A DNA stretch of 64,000 bases. It comes from Alectoria sarmentosa. Its lineage: Eukaryota; Ascomycota; Lecanoromycetes; Lecanorales; Parmeliaceae. The notes under the pieces were generated by a model. The model worked only from the letters and a program-made list of their open reading frames with translations. It was not told the origin of the DNA and searched no databases. The position numbers and the translations under genes were made by a program. Below are positions 23,618 through 33,933 of this stretch, piece by piece (position 1 is the first letter of the stretch; the number at the start of each line of letters is the position of its first letter). The stretch spans positions 62,001 to 126,000 of the forward strand of contig WOGZ01000022.1 of assembly GCA_009733775.1 (NCBI GenBank). Reading direction: 5' to 3'.

Positions 23618-23789
23618 TTGCCTACATTTGTAGGTAAGAACCACGCATCTGCCAGTTTACTGGCAGCTAGCTATAATACCCCCGCAGAATACTCGGTGGG
23701 ATAATCTTTCCTCGTTGCCTACTTTCGTAGGTGACAACTCTGCTCTAGTTTACTAGAGAGAAACACCCCCGCAGAATACTCGGTGGGAT
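23618..23789 (+). promoter_or_regulatory. tandem structured leader of the helicase, two modules
   Basis: Two modules 87 bases apart each hold three hairpins in the same order. A: CCTAC-loop-GTAGG (23621-23634 and 23718-23731). B: stem with a TTTA loop (CTGCCAG/CTGGCAG at 23649-23666; CTCTAG/CTAGAG at 23743-23758). C: the 24-base element with loop CAGAATACT and a bulged T (23678-23701 and 23765-23788). C is identical in both copies; the B stems differ by compensating changes. The second C ends 11 bases before the ATG at 23800. The element is likely part of the mRNA leader and may control translation. Confidence 0.75.
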
Positions 23790-23799
23790 TAAATTCACA

Positions 23800-26700
23800 A
23801 TGACTTCGTCAAGAAATCCATTTGCGCCCTTAGGGGAAGCTTCTTCTTCTAGCTCGAAAGAGCAGAAGACCCAGGTGCCAATCACCGGCACCAAAGTTTT
23901 GGTAGACCAGGTCATGCAAGACACAGATCAACCGGGTCCTTCTACCCAGGGAGAGGGTAAGTCATTGAGCAGTCTCGAGACTAGTCTCCCTCATGTGCCG
24001 ACTAAACGGGGAGCAGAGTTGCTTGCGGCAGAGGAAGAGAAGGAGAGACAGAAAAAGTCGCGACAGGGTAACTCGTCGACATTCGTGGGACAGCCAATCC
24101 CATCAGCGGCTCCAGAGCCAGACACCGACATGATTGAAGTCGATCCATATGACTGCCGGCGAATCGTCAATCCCGAAAGACGCAGCCGATGCGTTTTTAA
24201 ATATGAGGATGTAGATGGAAAATCTACAGCACCAGTCGGCAATATCTGGCAGGCCAAGAACCCCGGATACTCAGTCCATGTGATTATAGACGCCGGTCGA
24301 TATGGAGCGGCAAAAGTGTCTATGATAATTCGAGTGAACAAAGGGGACAAAACCGCCCCGGTGGCCAGGAATCCGGATAGTTACTTCGAGTTTGATATCA
24401 CCTGGCGCGCGGGCATCCTCATCGACGGACAGGCGGCCATGTCTTCTTTTGAAGGCTACGCTGTAATGGATGACTCTGAACGCGGGTGCGATGATTATTA
24501 CTCGGATATCGTGTGTAGCTGCCCAGGAGAGCAGCTTTACAAACTGAATCAACTTGTGGGCCTTCATATGATATGCAACTCCGCCAAAGTGTCACGAATG
24601 GAGTCGGTTTGGTTGGAAGGCCTAGATGACTACGTTAAGGAAGGGCTCGAAGCACTGTTGTCTGGCTTCGGGGCCCACAAGATGACCATATACATGGTAG
24701 CCTATCCTGATTTGGCCACCGCTCAGAGGAATTGGATTGGGCCTATGAAGGATGCGGTCCATTCCGGGTATTCAGCGTTCTGGCAGTATAGGAAAGCAGA
24801 CGGCGAGCCGAACTTCTCAATCAATGACACTGAGGAGATACATGTGTTCAATAACGGGATGTACGTCGACTACCGCCCGGCACGGAACGACAACGGCCAG
24901 ATAAAAAAGCTGGATGACGGCCGAGTAGAAGAGGACAAGACTCGAGTACGGGGCTACTACAATTTCGAAAGACAACTCATATGGGAGGTACCTTATGAGT
25001 TCGGACTTTACAACATAATTCCGATCATTCGAGACGTACAGTTCCAAAGGGGTCAGGTGGCTCATCTCAGCCTCAAGCCACACCTCGTTCATCTCCAAAG
25101 CCTACCCATGTTACTTTTCAATGGCGCAAGCGTTGGCATGAAGGAATTCACTGGGGTGTTCAGAGCGTACGTTCGAAAAGCGACCCTTGGCCAGGTGCCC
25201 TCATTTGGTACGATAATCCGTTGCGAAGTGGATAACTCCGACAAGAGAATCGGAAAATCACATCAGTCAGATCGAAGCAAAAGCTGGTGGGGTACGGTGA
25301 TGAAGGACCAGGAGAGTTCATGCAGAGCTACGGGTACAGATTTCTGCATCTGGCTCAACAAGCCTCCGCGATGCAGCGTTCCTCGCACCCACCGCCAAGC
25401 CAAAGAAAAGCTTCCCGACCACAAGCTCGTGCGATTTCACATCGATGTCGAAATCGATGCAACGCCTGCCCAGAGAGAGATAAATGGGATGGTGAAACTC
25501 GCGGATGAGTCGGCTGATGACTCACCAGTGTATGGTCCCGCCCGCATGGCCCTCATGTCGGATCCCTCGTATTTGGCAGATACCACGTATGACCTGACAG
25601 AGAAGGACCCCGAGACCTGGAAATGGTGGGAGGACCGATGCAGAGAAAAGTACAAGGACAACCCAGCTCAATTCGAAGTTGTCACTTCTCTCAAGGCGGT
25701 CAAGAACAACCTGACGGCGTGCATAGGACCTCCAGGCACAGGCAAGACCACAGTTCTTGCAGACCTTGTGGCTGGAGCCATGTTGTGCGGTCAAAAAGCG
25801 CTGGTCTGTGCAGTCAGTAACAACGCTGTCGACAAGGCTGCCAACTCTTGCTGGGAAAAATTCCCCCCAGAACATCGTGGCAGATACAAGTTTCTTCGGT
25901 ACGAGACGTCATCAGCCGAGCTGCATGCACTCTTGACTCGACAGGATATCAATACAGACGATCAGGATCCAAATGCTCGCCCAACCTACAAGGCGCCAAA
26001 GACAGTGAGCGATGATGAAGTGCTATCGGGAATAATGGCCGAGGCCGCCACATTACAGGCTGAGCATAACAAGCAGCTCGCTGCCCTATTCAGCAACCAT
26101 CAGGATCTGACGAGGGCACTTTCTGAGAAGAGAGCCTTGGATAGTCGCAAGGTATCCAACGTCCCGTCTGCTATGACGCTTCCCAATCGTGTTTTCGAGT
26201 TGACTACGGAGGATGAATATACTGCACACGGGGATTACAAGGCAGAGCTGAAAGCCTATAGAGCCGACAAGCTTGACGCTGCCGCAATCGAAAAGCTCCG
26301 TACGAGCGGTGATTACCATACCGAAGCGGAATTGGAAGCGTTGGGTCAAGACAAACTCGATGAAGCCGAGATCGAAGCACGTCTGAAGGATGACAGGATC
26401 TTGAGCGATGAGAAGCGCGACAAAACTTTCGACTATCGGCAGACGCTCAACAGATATGTCGAGGCAGATGGCAAGGTTCAGAAAGAGTTGAAGAAGAGAT
26501 TCGAGACTCTAAGACTTCAGGTCGTACTACGAGTCTTTGCGGCAACCGATGGCCTGTTCACAACCTGCAATAACGCCGGTTCCGAGCTGGTGCAGCTTGG
26601 ATTTTCTCCAGGCGTGATCTTCATCGACGAGACAGGGCAACTCACCATGGGTGGGCTCGCCAATGTCTTGACAAGCTTCGATAAATGGCGGGGGGTATAC

Positions 26701-27855
26701 ATCTTCGGAGACCCCAAGCAGCTCTTGCCTTTTCTACTCTCCGGCAGAGCAAACGAGTTTAGATTGAACGCCGAAGCCTCGGTCCTCTATCTCTTGGAAG
26801 AGAAGGACTATCCTATCCTCAGATTAAACCTCCAGTATCGGATGGCTCCAGCAATCTCTGAATGGGTAAACAAATTCTTCTACCAGAGTTTGTTGAGGAA
26901 TCATGCTACAGTCCTCGCCGACAATCATTATCGCCGGGTCGCGCGTGAGATATCCCTAAGGAGTTATGGAATCAAGGGACCAAACGGGGTTGGCTCCGAA
27001 TACTGGATGATCGACGTCGCGAACGGGGTCTCGCGGGTGCCAAACAATAGCACCTCGCTGCAAAACCTTGCCAACGCGACTAGGATAGGCACTCTCGTGG
27101 ATCAAATCTTGTCTAGAGGGATTGATCCGTCTTTGATAACTGTGCTGGTCTACTACACAGGTCAGCTGTCGCTAGTTACCCACAAGATCCAAGCGACAGG
27201 GGAGCCGAACACAAAAAACTGGGTGTATAGGACTGGCCAAATCTCTTCGGTTGAATCCTTTCAAGGCGATGAGAACGAATACGTTATCGTCGATCTAGTC
27301 GTCGCTCACCAAAAAGCGCCGATCAAACGCACTACGGCTGATGAAGAAGATAGCGAAGAGGACGATGGCTCCGAGGGTTACAGACGCTCCCCTAGGATTA
27401 CCGCCCACGTCAAGAGCGCCAATCGCCTTTGCTGTGCACTCACCCGCGGCAAGAGCTGCGTTGTTGTTATCGGTCAACTGACCGCCCTCCTAGCCACGGT
27501 CAAGAGCAAACAGCCGAAAGCAAACGCCGCCATCAGCGCCATGGCGAAAGACTTCGTAGATCGCTGCCTAGTATGTCAAGATTTTGATACTTTAGATAAT
27601 AGCCCGGCTGGCGAAGCGTCGCGGGTGGGCTGGGACGAAGCCAGGAAAGCGGCAGAGCTGAAGATCAAGAAGGCTGAGACTTCTAACTTCCTCAACGTGC
27701 AGCTCCGAAAACTTCAGCATGCCCGTTACGACGAGATATTCCAGGACAAAACTCCCAAGGTGTACCGGACCGATTCCCGGAGGACGACTCGCCCAAATAT
27801 GTCCTGCGACACAGGGGCGGAATACTCAAGGAGACAGGAGGAGAAAGGGGGATGA
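23800..27855 (+). CDS. large UPF1/NAM7-like superfamily 1 helicase
   Basis: Intronless, 1351 aa. The C-terminal half carries the SF1 motifs in order: Walker A GPPGTGKTT (643-651), motif II DETGQ (943-947), motif III GDPKQLLP (970-977), motif IV QYRM (1012-1015), motif V SFQGDE (1153-1158) and motif VI CALTRGK (1212-1218). These place it with the Upf1-like SF1B RNA/DNA helicases, though DETGQ and GDPKQLLP vary from the usual DEAxQ and GDPKQLPP. About 240 residues between motifs Ia and II form a charged insertion rich in Glu, Lys and Asp. The first 120 residues are disordered; residues 125-630 form an unrecognised domain. The frame is intact while its two neighbours, with the same leader hairpin, are decayed. 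Role unknown; nucleic-acid surveillance or genome defence are possible. Confidence 0.88.
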   Translation: MTSSRNPFAPLGEASSSSSKEQKTQVPITGTKVLVDQVMQDTDQPGPSTQGEGKSLSSLETSLPHVPTKRGAELLAAEEEKERQKKSRQGNSSTFVGQPIPSAAPEPDTDMIEVDPYDCRRIVNPERRSRCVFKYEDVDGKSTAPVGNIWQAKNPGYSVHVIIDAGRYGAAKVSMIIRVNKGDKTAPVARNPDSYFEFDITWRAGILIDGQAAMSSFEGYAVMDDSERGCDDYYSDIVCSCPGEQLYKLNQLVGLHMICNSAKVSRMESVWLEGLDDYVKEGLEALLSGFGAHKMTIYMVAYPDLATAQRNWIGPMKDAVHSGYSAFWQYRKADGEPNFSINDTEEIHVFNNGMYVDYRPARNDNGQIKKLDDGRVEEDKTRVRGYYNFERQLIWEVPYEFGLYNIIPIIRDVQFQRGQVAHLSLKPHLVHLQSLPMLLFNGASVGMKEFTGVFRAYVRKATLGQVPSFGTIIRCEVDNSDKRIGKSHQSDRSKSWWGTVMKDQESSCRATGTDFCIWLNKPPRCSVPRTHRQAKEKLPDHKLVRFHIDVEIDATPAQREINGMVKLADESADDSPVYGPARMALMSDPSYLADTTYDLTEKDPETWKWWEDRCREKYKDNPAQFEVVTSLKAVKNNLTACIGPPGTGKTTVLADLVAGAMLCGQKALVCAVSNNAVDKAANSCWEKFPPEHRGRYKFLRYETSSAELHALLTRQDINTDDQDPNARPTYKAPKTVSDDEVLSGIMAEAATLQAEHNKQLAALFSNHQDLTRALSEKRALDSRKVSNVPSAMTLPNRVFELTTEDEYTAHGDYKAELKAYRADKLDAAAIEKLRTSGDYHTEAELEALGQDKLDEAEIEARLKDDRILSDEKRDKTFDYRQTLNRYVEADGKVQKELKKRFETLRLQVVLRVFAATDGLFTTCNNAGSELVQLGFSPGVIFIDETGQLTMGGLANVLTSFDKWRGVYIFGDPKQLLPFLLSGRANEFRLNAEASVLYLLEEKDYPILRLNLQYRMAPAISEWVNKFFYQSLLRNHATVLADNHYRRVAREISLRSYGIKGPNGVGSEYWMIDVANGVSRVPNNSTSLQNLANATRIGTLVDQILSRGIDPSLITVLVYYTGQLSLVTHKIQATGEPNTKNWVYRTGQISSVESFQGDENEYVIVDLVVAHQKAPIKRTTADEEDSEEDDGSEGYRRSPRITAHVKSANRLCCALTRGKSCVVVIGQLTALLATVKSKQPKANAAISAMAKDFVDRCLVCQDFDTLDNSPAGEASRVGWDEARKAAELKIKKAETSNFLNVQLRKLQHARYDEIFQDKTPKVYRTDSRRTTRPNMSCDTGAEYSRRQEEKGG

Positions 27856-28184
27856 ACCGTTGTGTTTTCAGAGAGAGAAAAGCCACGCAGTCTATGAATC
27901 ATTAGGTCAGAATCTAGATAATGCACTCGTAAACATCCTTGATGTACGGTCTCAGTCCTCTACACCATCTGTGAATGCAGGCAACAATCCCTATTTATTG
28001 TGCATCTAAGGCGAGATAAGCCACCCGGTGAATACTATGGAGCGATGAGTACGGTCTCAATCCTCTACACCACGTGTGAATGCAGGCAACAATCCCTATT
28101 TATTGTGCTTCTAAGGAGAGATAAGCAACGCAGTCTATGAATCAAAGCACTTGTAACCAGCCTGAATCTCCTACTCGCATGCCT
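27856..28184. repeat. imperfect direct repeats in the helicase 3' flank
   Basis: An approximately 80-base block at 27944-28023 recurs at 28049-28128, sharing the core GCAACAATCCCTATTTATTG. An 18-base block ending GCAGTCTATGAATCA flanks them at about 27884-27901 and 28127-28144. The repeats lie between the helicase stop and the stop of ornithine decarboxylase, and may be a duplicated 3' UTR or terminator region. Confidence 0.75.
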
Positions 28185-29542
28185 TTAGTAGTTGAGCAAA
28201 GCCGAAGCACCAGGCTCGCTCGAGACGTAAAGAACATCATGGCTGTCCGTGAACCCGTTGAATTTGGTAGCGCTGCACTTGGTATAGGCACCCATTTCCT
28301 CAAAGTATAGCCAGTCACCCACGTCGAGCACCCCATGAAGGGTGCAAATCTCCGTGACTCGGTCGATTCCATCACAGGATGGACCCCAGAGCGAATACTC
28401 AGTGCTGCGAGTGGACCTATCACGCTTGCTCAAGATGCGAGGAGAGGCGATCTGATGGTCAAATATTAGGCTTGAAAAGTTGCCATAGACACCGTCGTTG
28501 AGGTAGAGCATATAATTGGTCTCCATTGTAGCGGGGTCCCGTAGATCGCGGCGAGCGATGATGTTGCAGGCCAAGGTAAATGCAGAGGCAACGTAGTAGC
28601 GACCAGGTTCGCCAATTATACGCACGCTGGATGGAAAGTTCTCATCGAGGGCTTTGCTCAGGACATTGGCCATGGACTCGAAAAGATCTCCAGAAAAGCC
28701 TCCGCCTACATCCAGTGTCTTGAGGCTATAGCCAATGTCCGCAGCTTGATCAAATACAATACGAGCGTCTCGAACAGCTCTGTCGAAAGATTGAGGATCC
28801 GAAGCTCCAGAACCGACATGGAAGCTGACACCCGTGACGTTCAATTCTAGATCCTTCGCCAAAGTCAGAAGATCTATAGTTGTGCCCAAGGAGGCCCCGA
28901 ATTTGTCACTGAGACGGCACAAGCTAGTTGAGTCATCGGTCAAGATGCGCAGAAACAGCTCGGCATCTGGAAAGAACCTCTTGATCTTGTAGAGCTCGTC
29001 TGAGTTGTCAAATGTCATCTGCTTCACCCCCCGTTCAGCTGCAAAGCGAACATATGAATTGGTCTTGCATGGCTGAGCGTAGATAATCCTGGATGGATCA
29101 ACGCCAAGATTAAGGACCTGTTCAATTTCTGACTTGGATGCACAGTCAAAACCGGTGCCCAACCCCGCGAGTAGACGAAGGACCTCCGGGTCCGGGTTGC
29201 ACTTGACCGCTAACAGATGTCAGTGCGCTGTTGTGATTCGGGGAAGTTCATGAATGAGAACGCACCGTAGTGGGGCTTGACCCTCTTCAAATTCATCTTC
29301 CAGCGTAGGTGCTGCCGGTAAACTTCACCCATGTCGGCCACGAAGAAGGCATCTTCCTCCCCAGCAGCACACGTGTCTGTGTCAATGGCTTCAATCCGCC
29401 CCTTCAACACATCCTTCGTCAGGACTTTCCCATATTCTTTCCCATTATCATTGGTAGTACCGTTGACCCTCAATGATTTTTCATTGATGTCAATTGATGC
29501 ATATTGTTGTGTAATTGTTGTTGTCGAAGGTGCCATTCGCAT
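28185..29542 (-). CDS. SPE1: ornithine decarboxylase
   Basis: PLP enzyme that makes putrescine, the first step of polyamine synthesis, in the cytosol. Two exons, 29542-29266 and 29209-28185, join across a 56-base intron to give 433 aa (a second in-frame ATG lies six bases downstream). Splicing restores HYAVKCNP, where Lys95 is the PLP Schiff-base residue. Other marks are the HVGSGA loop, the GGGFSGD glycine-rich phosphate site, GEPGRYYV and the catalytic Cys in WGPSCDGID. The long Glu/Asp/Thr-rich N terminus is usual in fungi. Family enzymes are controlled by antizyme; no antizyme gene is seen here. The upstream region is long, consistent with a regulated 5' UTR. Confidence 0.93.
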
Positions 29543-31807
29543 ACAGGCTCTCAGAAGTGTTTGTTTAATCCGATTGAGAAAAGCCGCGTTAGGGAGGCTT
29601 GAAAATATCAGTCCCGAGACTGATACGGCTAATCCTCCTCGACTCTTCCCCGGGAAGAGGAAGAACCTCTAGGGACGTCCTATGCGGCAGCTGAGATTGC
29701 GATGATGACAATGGGATATTTGGAATACACTCCAGCAAGTAGATCTCAGGCTCTGAAATGACGTGCAGCAGGGGGCGGGAGGTCGTTGAGGACTAAAGAA
29801 AGAATCCAGGGTCAGCTTCCGGTTCAATGGAGCATTTCGATTCTCACGACAAGGGGTTGTGGCCTGAAATATACGTACTGTCTCGATGGGGGCGTGAGGC
29901 AGGATCTTGAAGGCTGAATTGTGTCAAGGCTGGAGAAGCCGTATTTATCAGTGCCTCTGAATGATCAGAGGTAGAAATGCTGGTTCGAGATTGAATGAGT
30001 CAGGCTGTGTGCATGAGCAGTCACTGTGGGAGTGTTGGAATAAACAAGGTATCGATGGCTGTGGAATAGTTTATGATGTTTCTGTGTCCAGCTGTTGGTG
30101 CGGGAATAAGTTTGCGGTGAGGCACTTTCAGTTTGAGTGGGCAGAAAGCGATGACACAACCGAGACAACTTCTGCTCGGCTAGCCTAGGCACACTCGAGG
30201 CTGTCTTGACTGCACCTTTCTTTTTTTTCTAAGAAAAAAGGGGGTGTGGCTGTTAAACTTTCAGCTTCCCCTCCTTCGCAAGCAGGGAAGACAAGTATGT
30301 AAAAGGTAAATACTACAGATACCAAAGGAGAGGGAATCTTGTGGTCTAGATATTTCATTCAATGGCAGTCTCCCATGATTCACCAGAATGAATTCTATCA
30401 GCTTTATCAACCCCTGAGCTGAAGCTGCTCGGCGTGAACCCCTGCTAATGAAGAAGCACGCGAAGAAGAATCTTTTTCCCTTCAACCGAATGGCCTATAG
30501 CAGATGTTGTACAGAACGGGGTCCCTCTTACTCCGAAGCCCAGAACTTAAGACGTGATTGTAGCAGACCACAAGGATACAGCTGCTACTCCAAACCCAAG
30601 CTGAGCTTTCCAGGGAGCATAAGCCACCTACGCCCTACTGGTGGTAGGAACTAACAATGGCTTGAGGGAGGATGTTGTAGTCCTGTCGCGAGAGTAAAAG
30701 AGCCGACGCTTCATCAAAGTCGCCGTGCACTTGTTCCAAAGTTGTCTTAGACACTTGATAAATGCGGTGCGGTTGGCTCTTTCGCATTTGTATGACCTTG
30801 TATCTCATCTCCAAGTCCTCAATGTCCCTTATGCTGAATTCCTTCGTCGCTCCAGGCATCCTGAACGTGCAAGTGTCTGATTAATGTTCTGGAGATCTTT
30901 CCTGGAGCTCCATTCCCTTGACGCGTTCCGCAATCTAATTGCGCCGAGCATCCTGCAAAGCTCTCTTCCTCAAGAAGAGGCCCATTAAATGTCCCCAAGC
31001 TTCTGCTTTTGCTCTTGCTCCACCAGACTCGACATCAACTTTGTTACCTGTGTTTGTTCGTGACATATTCTCCTTGGCCCTTCAGGATCCCACCTGGATA
31101 CATAATGCTCACTTTCCTTCAACAGCTCGTGGGCCTCGTAGAACAAGATCACGGAACTTCCCAACAGCGCTTGCAGTCATGATGCAGGCCTTGAATTGCA
31201 TTTATCCGGGCTATAGCTTCTGCATCCTCAACAAAATGCTCCTTCATGATATACTGTGATGGTGTAGCCGAAGCAAGCATTCTAAAGACATGCACCAACA
31301 CGCACAATATGCGTACCGTCAACCATGTACTCTGCTACCCTGTTGATCACATGCTGCGTAGTTCTTTGTGCATCGATTAGACGAGCTATGTGCGACTGGG
31401 CAGCGCGAGAGGCTGGTTGTAGAGCAATTTAGGAAGCACGGAGGCCGAGGGAGAAGGTCACAATGCCGACCATGGCACCAGCGCCAATTGTGGACAGAGG
31501 AATCGCCACAGTTAAGGATTGTACGGGGGGTGAAGCCACTCAATCTAGAGTCGATTCATTGGAGCGCAAGAATAGATAGCCAGGAGTAGATAGCCAGGGA
31601 AGATGGAATGCCACGGTCGTGGGACAGACTTGGATTCATTGTACCGCTTGCTGGAGCTGTTGTTGCTGGTGTCGCGGAGGGCTCTCCAACCTCGGCCTAG
31701 TCTTTTTTGGCTTCTCATCCTTTCTGCGACCCACCATATGCCATCTTGACCTGCTTTGCAGTGTACAATTTCAAATTTTCACATTACCACACACCTTAGC
31801 TAGCTGC
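29543..31807. other. long intergenic region with one possible small gene
   Basis: About 2.3 kb. Apart from the small frame at 30635-30859 only short open frames occur. A T/A run sits at 30220-30240. The right part (31260-31700) is GC-richer and may be promoter for the small membrane-protein gene. No RNA gene recognised. Confidence 0.3.
30635..30859 (-). CDS. small hypothetical protein, possibly a gene fragment
   Basis: An ATG-started frame of 74 aa with balanced composition and plausible fungal codon use. The stretch TTLEQVHGDFDEASALLLSR resembles the end of a UBA-like three-helix domain. It has no partner exon that I can see and stands in a gene-poor region, so it may be a remnant of a larger gene or chance. 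Weak call. Confidence 0.25.
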   Translation of the reverse strand: MPGATKEFSIRDIEDLEMRYKVIQMRKSQPHRIYQVSKTTLEQVHGDFDEASALLLSRQDYNILPQAIVSSYHQ

Positions 31808-32281
31808 ATGCATCACATACAGACCTTGAGAGGTGCAGTGTCTCTAATGCTTTCTCCTTCGAAGGGTCAATCGCCCTTGACCACCAGTCAACATCCTTTC
31901 GGAAGGCTTGCTACATTGAGACGCCAGGCTTCCACGAAAGTAACAGCATTAGGATACAAGCCAACAGCGCCCTCGTCGAAGAAGAGCCCTGCCGCTCCTC
32001 CTACGGGCTTCGCTGCAATTGGCAGCTACAATACGATTGCTCGAAGGTAAGAACCTACTGATCGTTGTCTTTCGGTTACTAATGGCTCCCAGGTGGACTG
32101 GAATTATGGTGGGTATTCCCTTTGTGGTTGTGACAAGCTTTATACTGTATCAACGAGGTATGAGCCTGGAGGCCTCCGTCCATATTTGCCTTGTGCTAAT
32201 AAAGCCACAGTAGTCCTAGGACGAGAGCAGAAGCCTTTAACGAGTCCACCAGAGGGTCCTCTCACTACTAAACATGGCTGA
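31808..32281 (+). CDS. small single-pass, probably mitochondrial membrane protein
   Basis: Three exons, 31808-32046, 32093-32157 and 32211-32281, join in phase through 46- and 53-base introns and give 124 aa. The N-terminal 75 residues are basic, Ser/Thr/Pro-rich and free of acids (FGRLATLRRQASTKVTALGY), a typical mitochondrial presequence. The second exon supplies one transmembrane helix, WTGIMVGIPFVVVTSFILYQ, followed by RVVLGREQKPL. Size and layout resemble small inner-membrane assembly or accessory factors of respiratory complexes, but I cannot assign a named family. In-phase joining of three exons makes the gene itself convincing. Confidence 0.7.
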
Positions 32282-33152
32282 ATGGATCTTCGGATTTTTC
32301 TCTTTCTTGGACCTTCCTGCCGAAATACGCAACAAGTTTGTCGCCACGGCATACTAACGATTTATCTCACTAAGAGAGCGTCAAACCCCGCCTGCAACAG
32401 CGTGGGAAGGGATAGCGAAATGGTTATAGAAGATTGGTGCTGGCCTGAGGGGCATGAGGTAATCGTGCGGGTTATAACCATTAACTTGCAACAATGGTAC
32501 CTCAATTGAAGCCATATCTTGTGGATATCTCGGTGTTGTTCGGTACCAGCCCTTGCGCTGTGTTTGCGTAAAGTTAGCATCAGGAGCAAACACCAATTAT
32601 ACTGGCTACGTGAGCAAGCGTCGGTCAGCCTGGGGCGCGATGTCCATGACGCTCGGAGTTTTCTGGATGTACGATCATCTACATCTGGGAAAATGAAGTC
32701 ATAGTGCTGCCTCGATTTTGATCAAACATAGGCTGCTCAGCGGGTCTTAGACCAATTGAAGCGGACTTTCCACTCTGAACCCAACAAGGGTCAATTTGCA
32801 TTCGTCGAGGTTCGTTGAATGGGTCTGCAATTATATTCGTTGGACATTGATAGAGGAGCACCTATTGTCGCATTGCCGTTCTATATAGGCTTGCTGCATC
32901 CTCAATCATGCTATTCTGACCTGGCCTGATGGGCTCTCACTCTTGTATCCGTTGCGCGATAGCTGCACAGGAGTCCTTCAACGTGTGAGGGTGGACACCT
33001 CAGTCTCTTCGTTGGCCTTTCTGCTTGCTATCGCGATCCGCCCTGACGGGAGGCCACGGAGACGCAGCATGACATCCATGGCGTCCTGTTCAGACGTGCG
33101 CATTCCTTGTATCCTCGAATATGACTTGTATAGACCCTGAGCTCAGGCTCAC
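32282..33152. other. intergenic between convergent genes
   Basis: About 870 bases with only short open frames. Nothing recognised. Confidence 0.3.
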
Positions 33153-33572
33153 TCAAGCCGCAGCCCTCACGAACCCCCTCATAGCCTTGACCGCATCCCC
33201 ATCATTTGCCTTCAACAATTCCGTAGCTTTCCCCTTGCTTAAATCCAACTCTTCAACCAACAACGTCACGTCGGCCTGATCCACCTTGATCTTTGCTCTC
33301 TTCTCAACTTCCTCCTTCTCCTTCGTCTTCTTCTCCCCAGCAGCGACGGTGCCAGACTTATCTGCTAATTCGAGCCTACTTATAGCCTTCCCAAGGGCTT
33401 CTTGGTCGATTTCTTTGTTTGGTTTCGCAGCGGCGTCGTCATCATCGCCACCTCGTCTTTCGAGGGAGGACATGGCGGCGGCCGCTTTGCGGTCTTCGGC
33501 GGAGGTGGGGAGAGGGGCAGGGTCTTCGCGGTCCATGCCTTCATGGACTCTGGAGGGTTGGGACTCTGCCAT
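33153..33572 (-). CDS. HYPK-like protein with C-terminal UBA domain
   Basis: 139 aa, intronless. An acidic/basic disordered N terminus (ERRGGDDDDAAAKPNKE) leads to a helical Lys/Glu-rich segment and a C-terminal UBA domain: VDQADVTLLVEELDLSKGKA, then TELLKANDGDAVKAMRGFV. This layout matches HYPK and the nascent-polypeptide-associated-complex-alpha-like UBA. HYPK binds the ribosome-associated NatA N-acetyltransferase and modulates it. The first in-frame ATG (33572) is used. The gene is divergent from the DAHP synthase gene with 361 bases between the starts. Confidence 0.8.
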   Translation of the reverse strand: MAESQPSRVHEGMDREDPAPLPTSAEDRKAAAAMSSLERRGGDDDDAAAKPNKEIDQEALGKAISRLELADKSGTVAAGEKKTKEKEEVEKRAKIKVDQADVTLLVEELDLSKGKATELLKANDGDAVKAMRGFVRAAA

Positions 33573-33933
33573 ATTTGCGCTCAATTAGACGTGAGGAGTA
33601 GCAGAATACCAGCAGGTGTTGTTGGAGTGCTGGTGAGAATGTTGGGGGTCAAAAACTGCGGAGGACCGAATCAGGACTAGAGGGAAAATATTGAAGATTC
33701 GTCAAAATTCTGCTCTTTACACATTAACCAGTCCCCTTCACAATACATTTGCAAATTACCTTCAGAACATATGACTTTCCACAACTCTAACGTACCTTGG
33801 TCTGTACTAGCGTAGGACTTTTAGTTTCTGCAACTTATCTACCCCTTTAAGAAGTTGTTTGTGTGTGCATCTCGTCCAGGAATCGTATCTTAGAGTATCT
33901 CATCTAGTCTCTGTTTCTCATAAATCTATAATC
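33573..33933. other. divergent promoter of HYPK-like and DAHP synthase genes
   Basis: 361 bases with no gene. The part next to the DAHP synthase start is pyrimidine-rich (ACTTTTAGTTTCTGC and similar), as in fungal leaders. Confidence 0.4.

Larger units (their letters stand above)
22837..23799. other. divergent promoter and structured leaders of the helicase locus
   Basis: About 960 bases separate the start of the second decayed gene (-) from the helicase start (+). Both ends carry structured leaders, listed separately. An 18-base perfect palindrome at 23501-23518 and a related CGCTAGTGC half-site at about 23063-23071 may be protein-binding sites shared by the two promoters. Confidence 0.5.
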
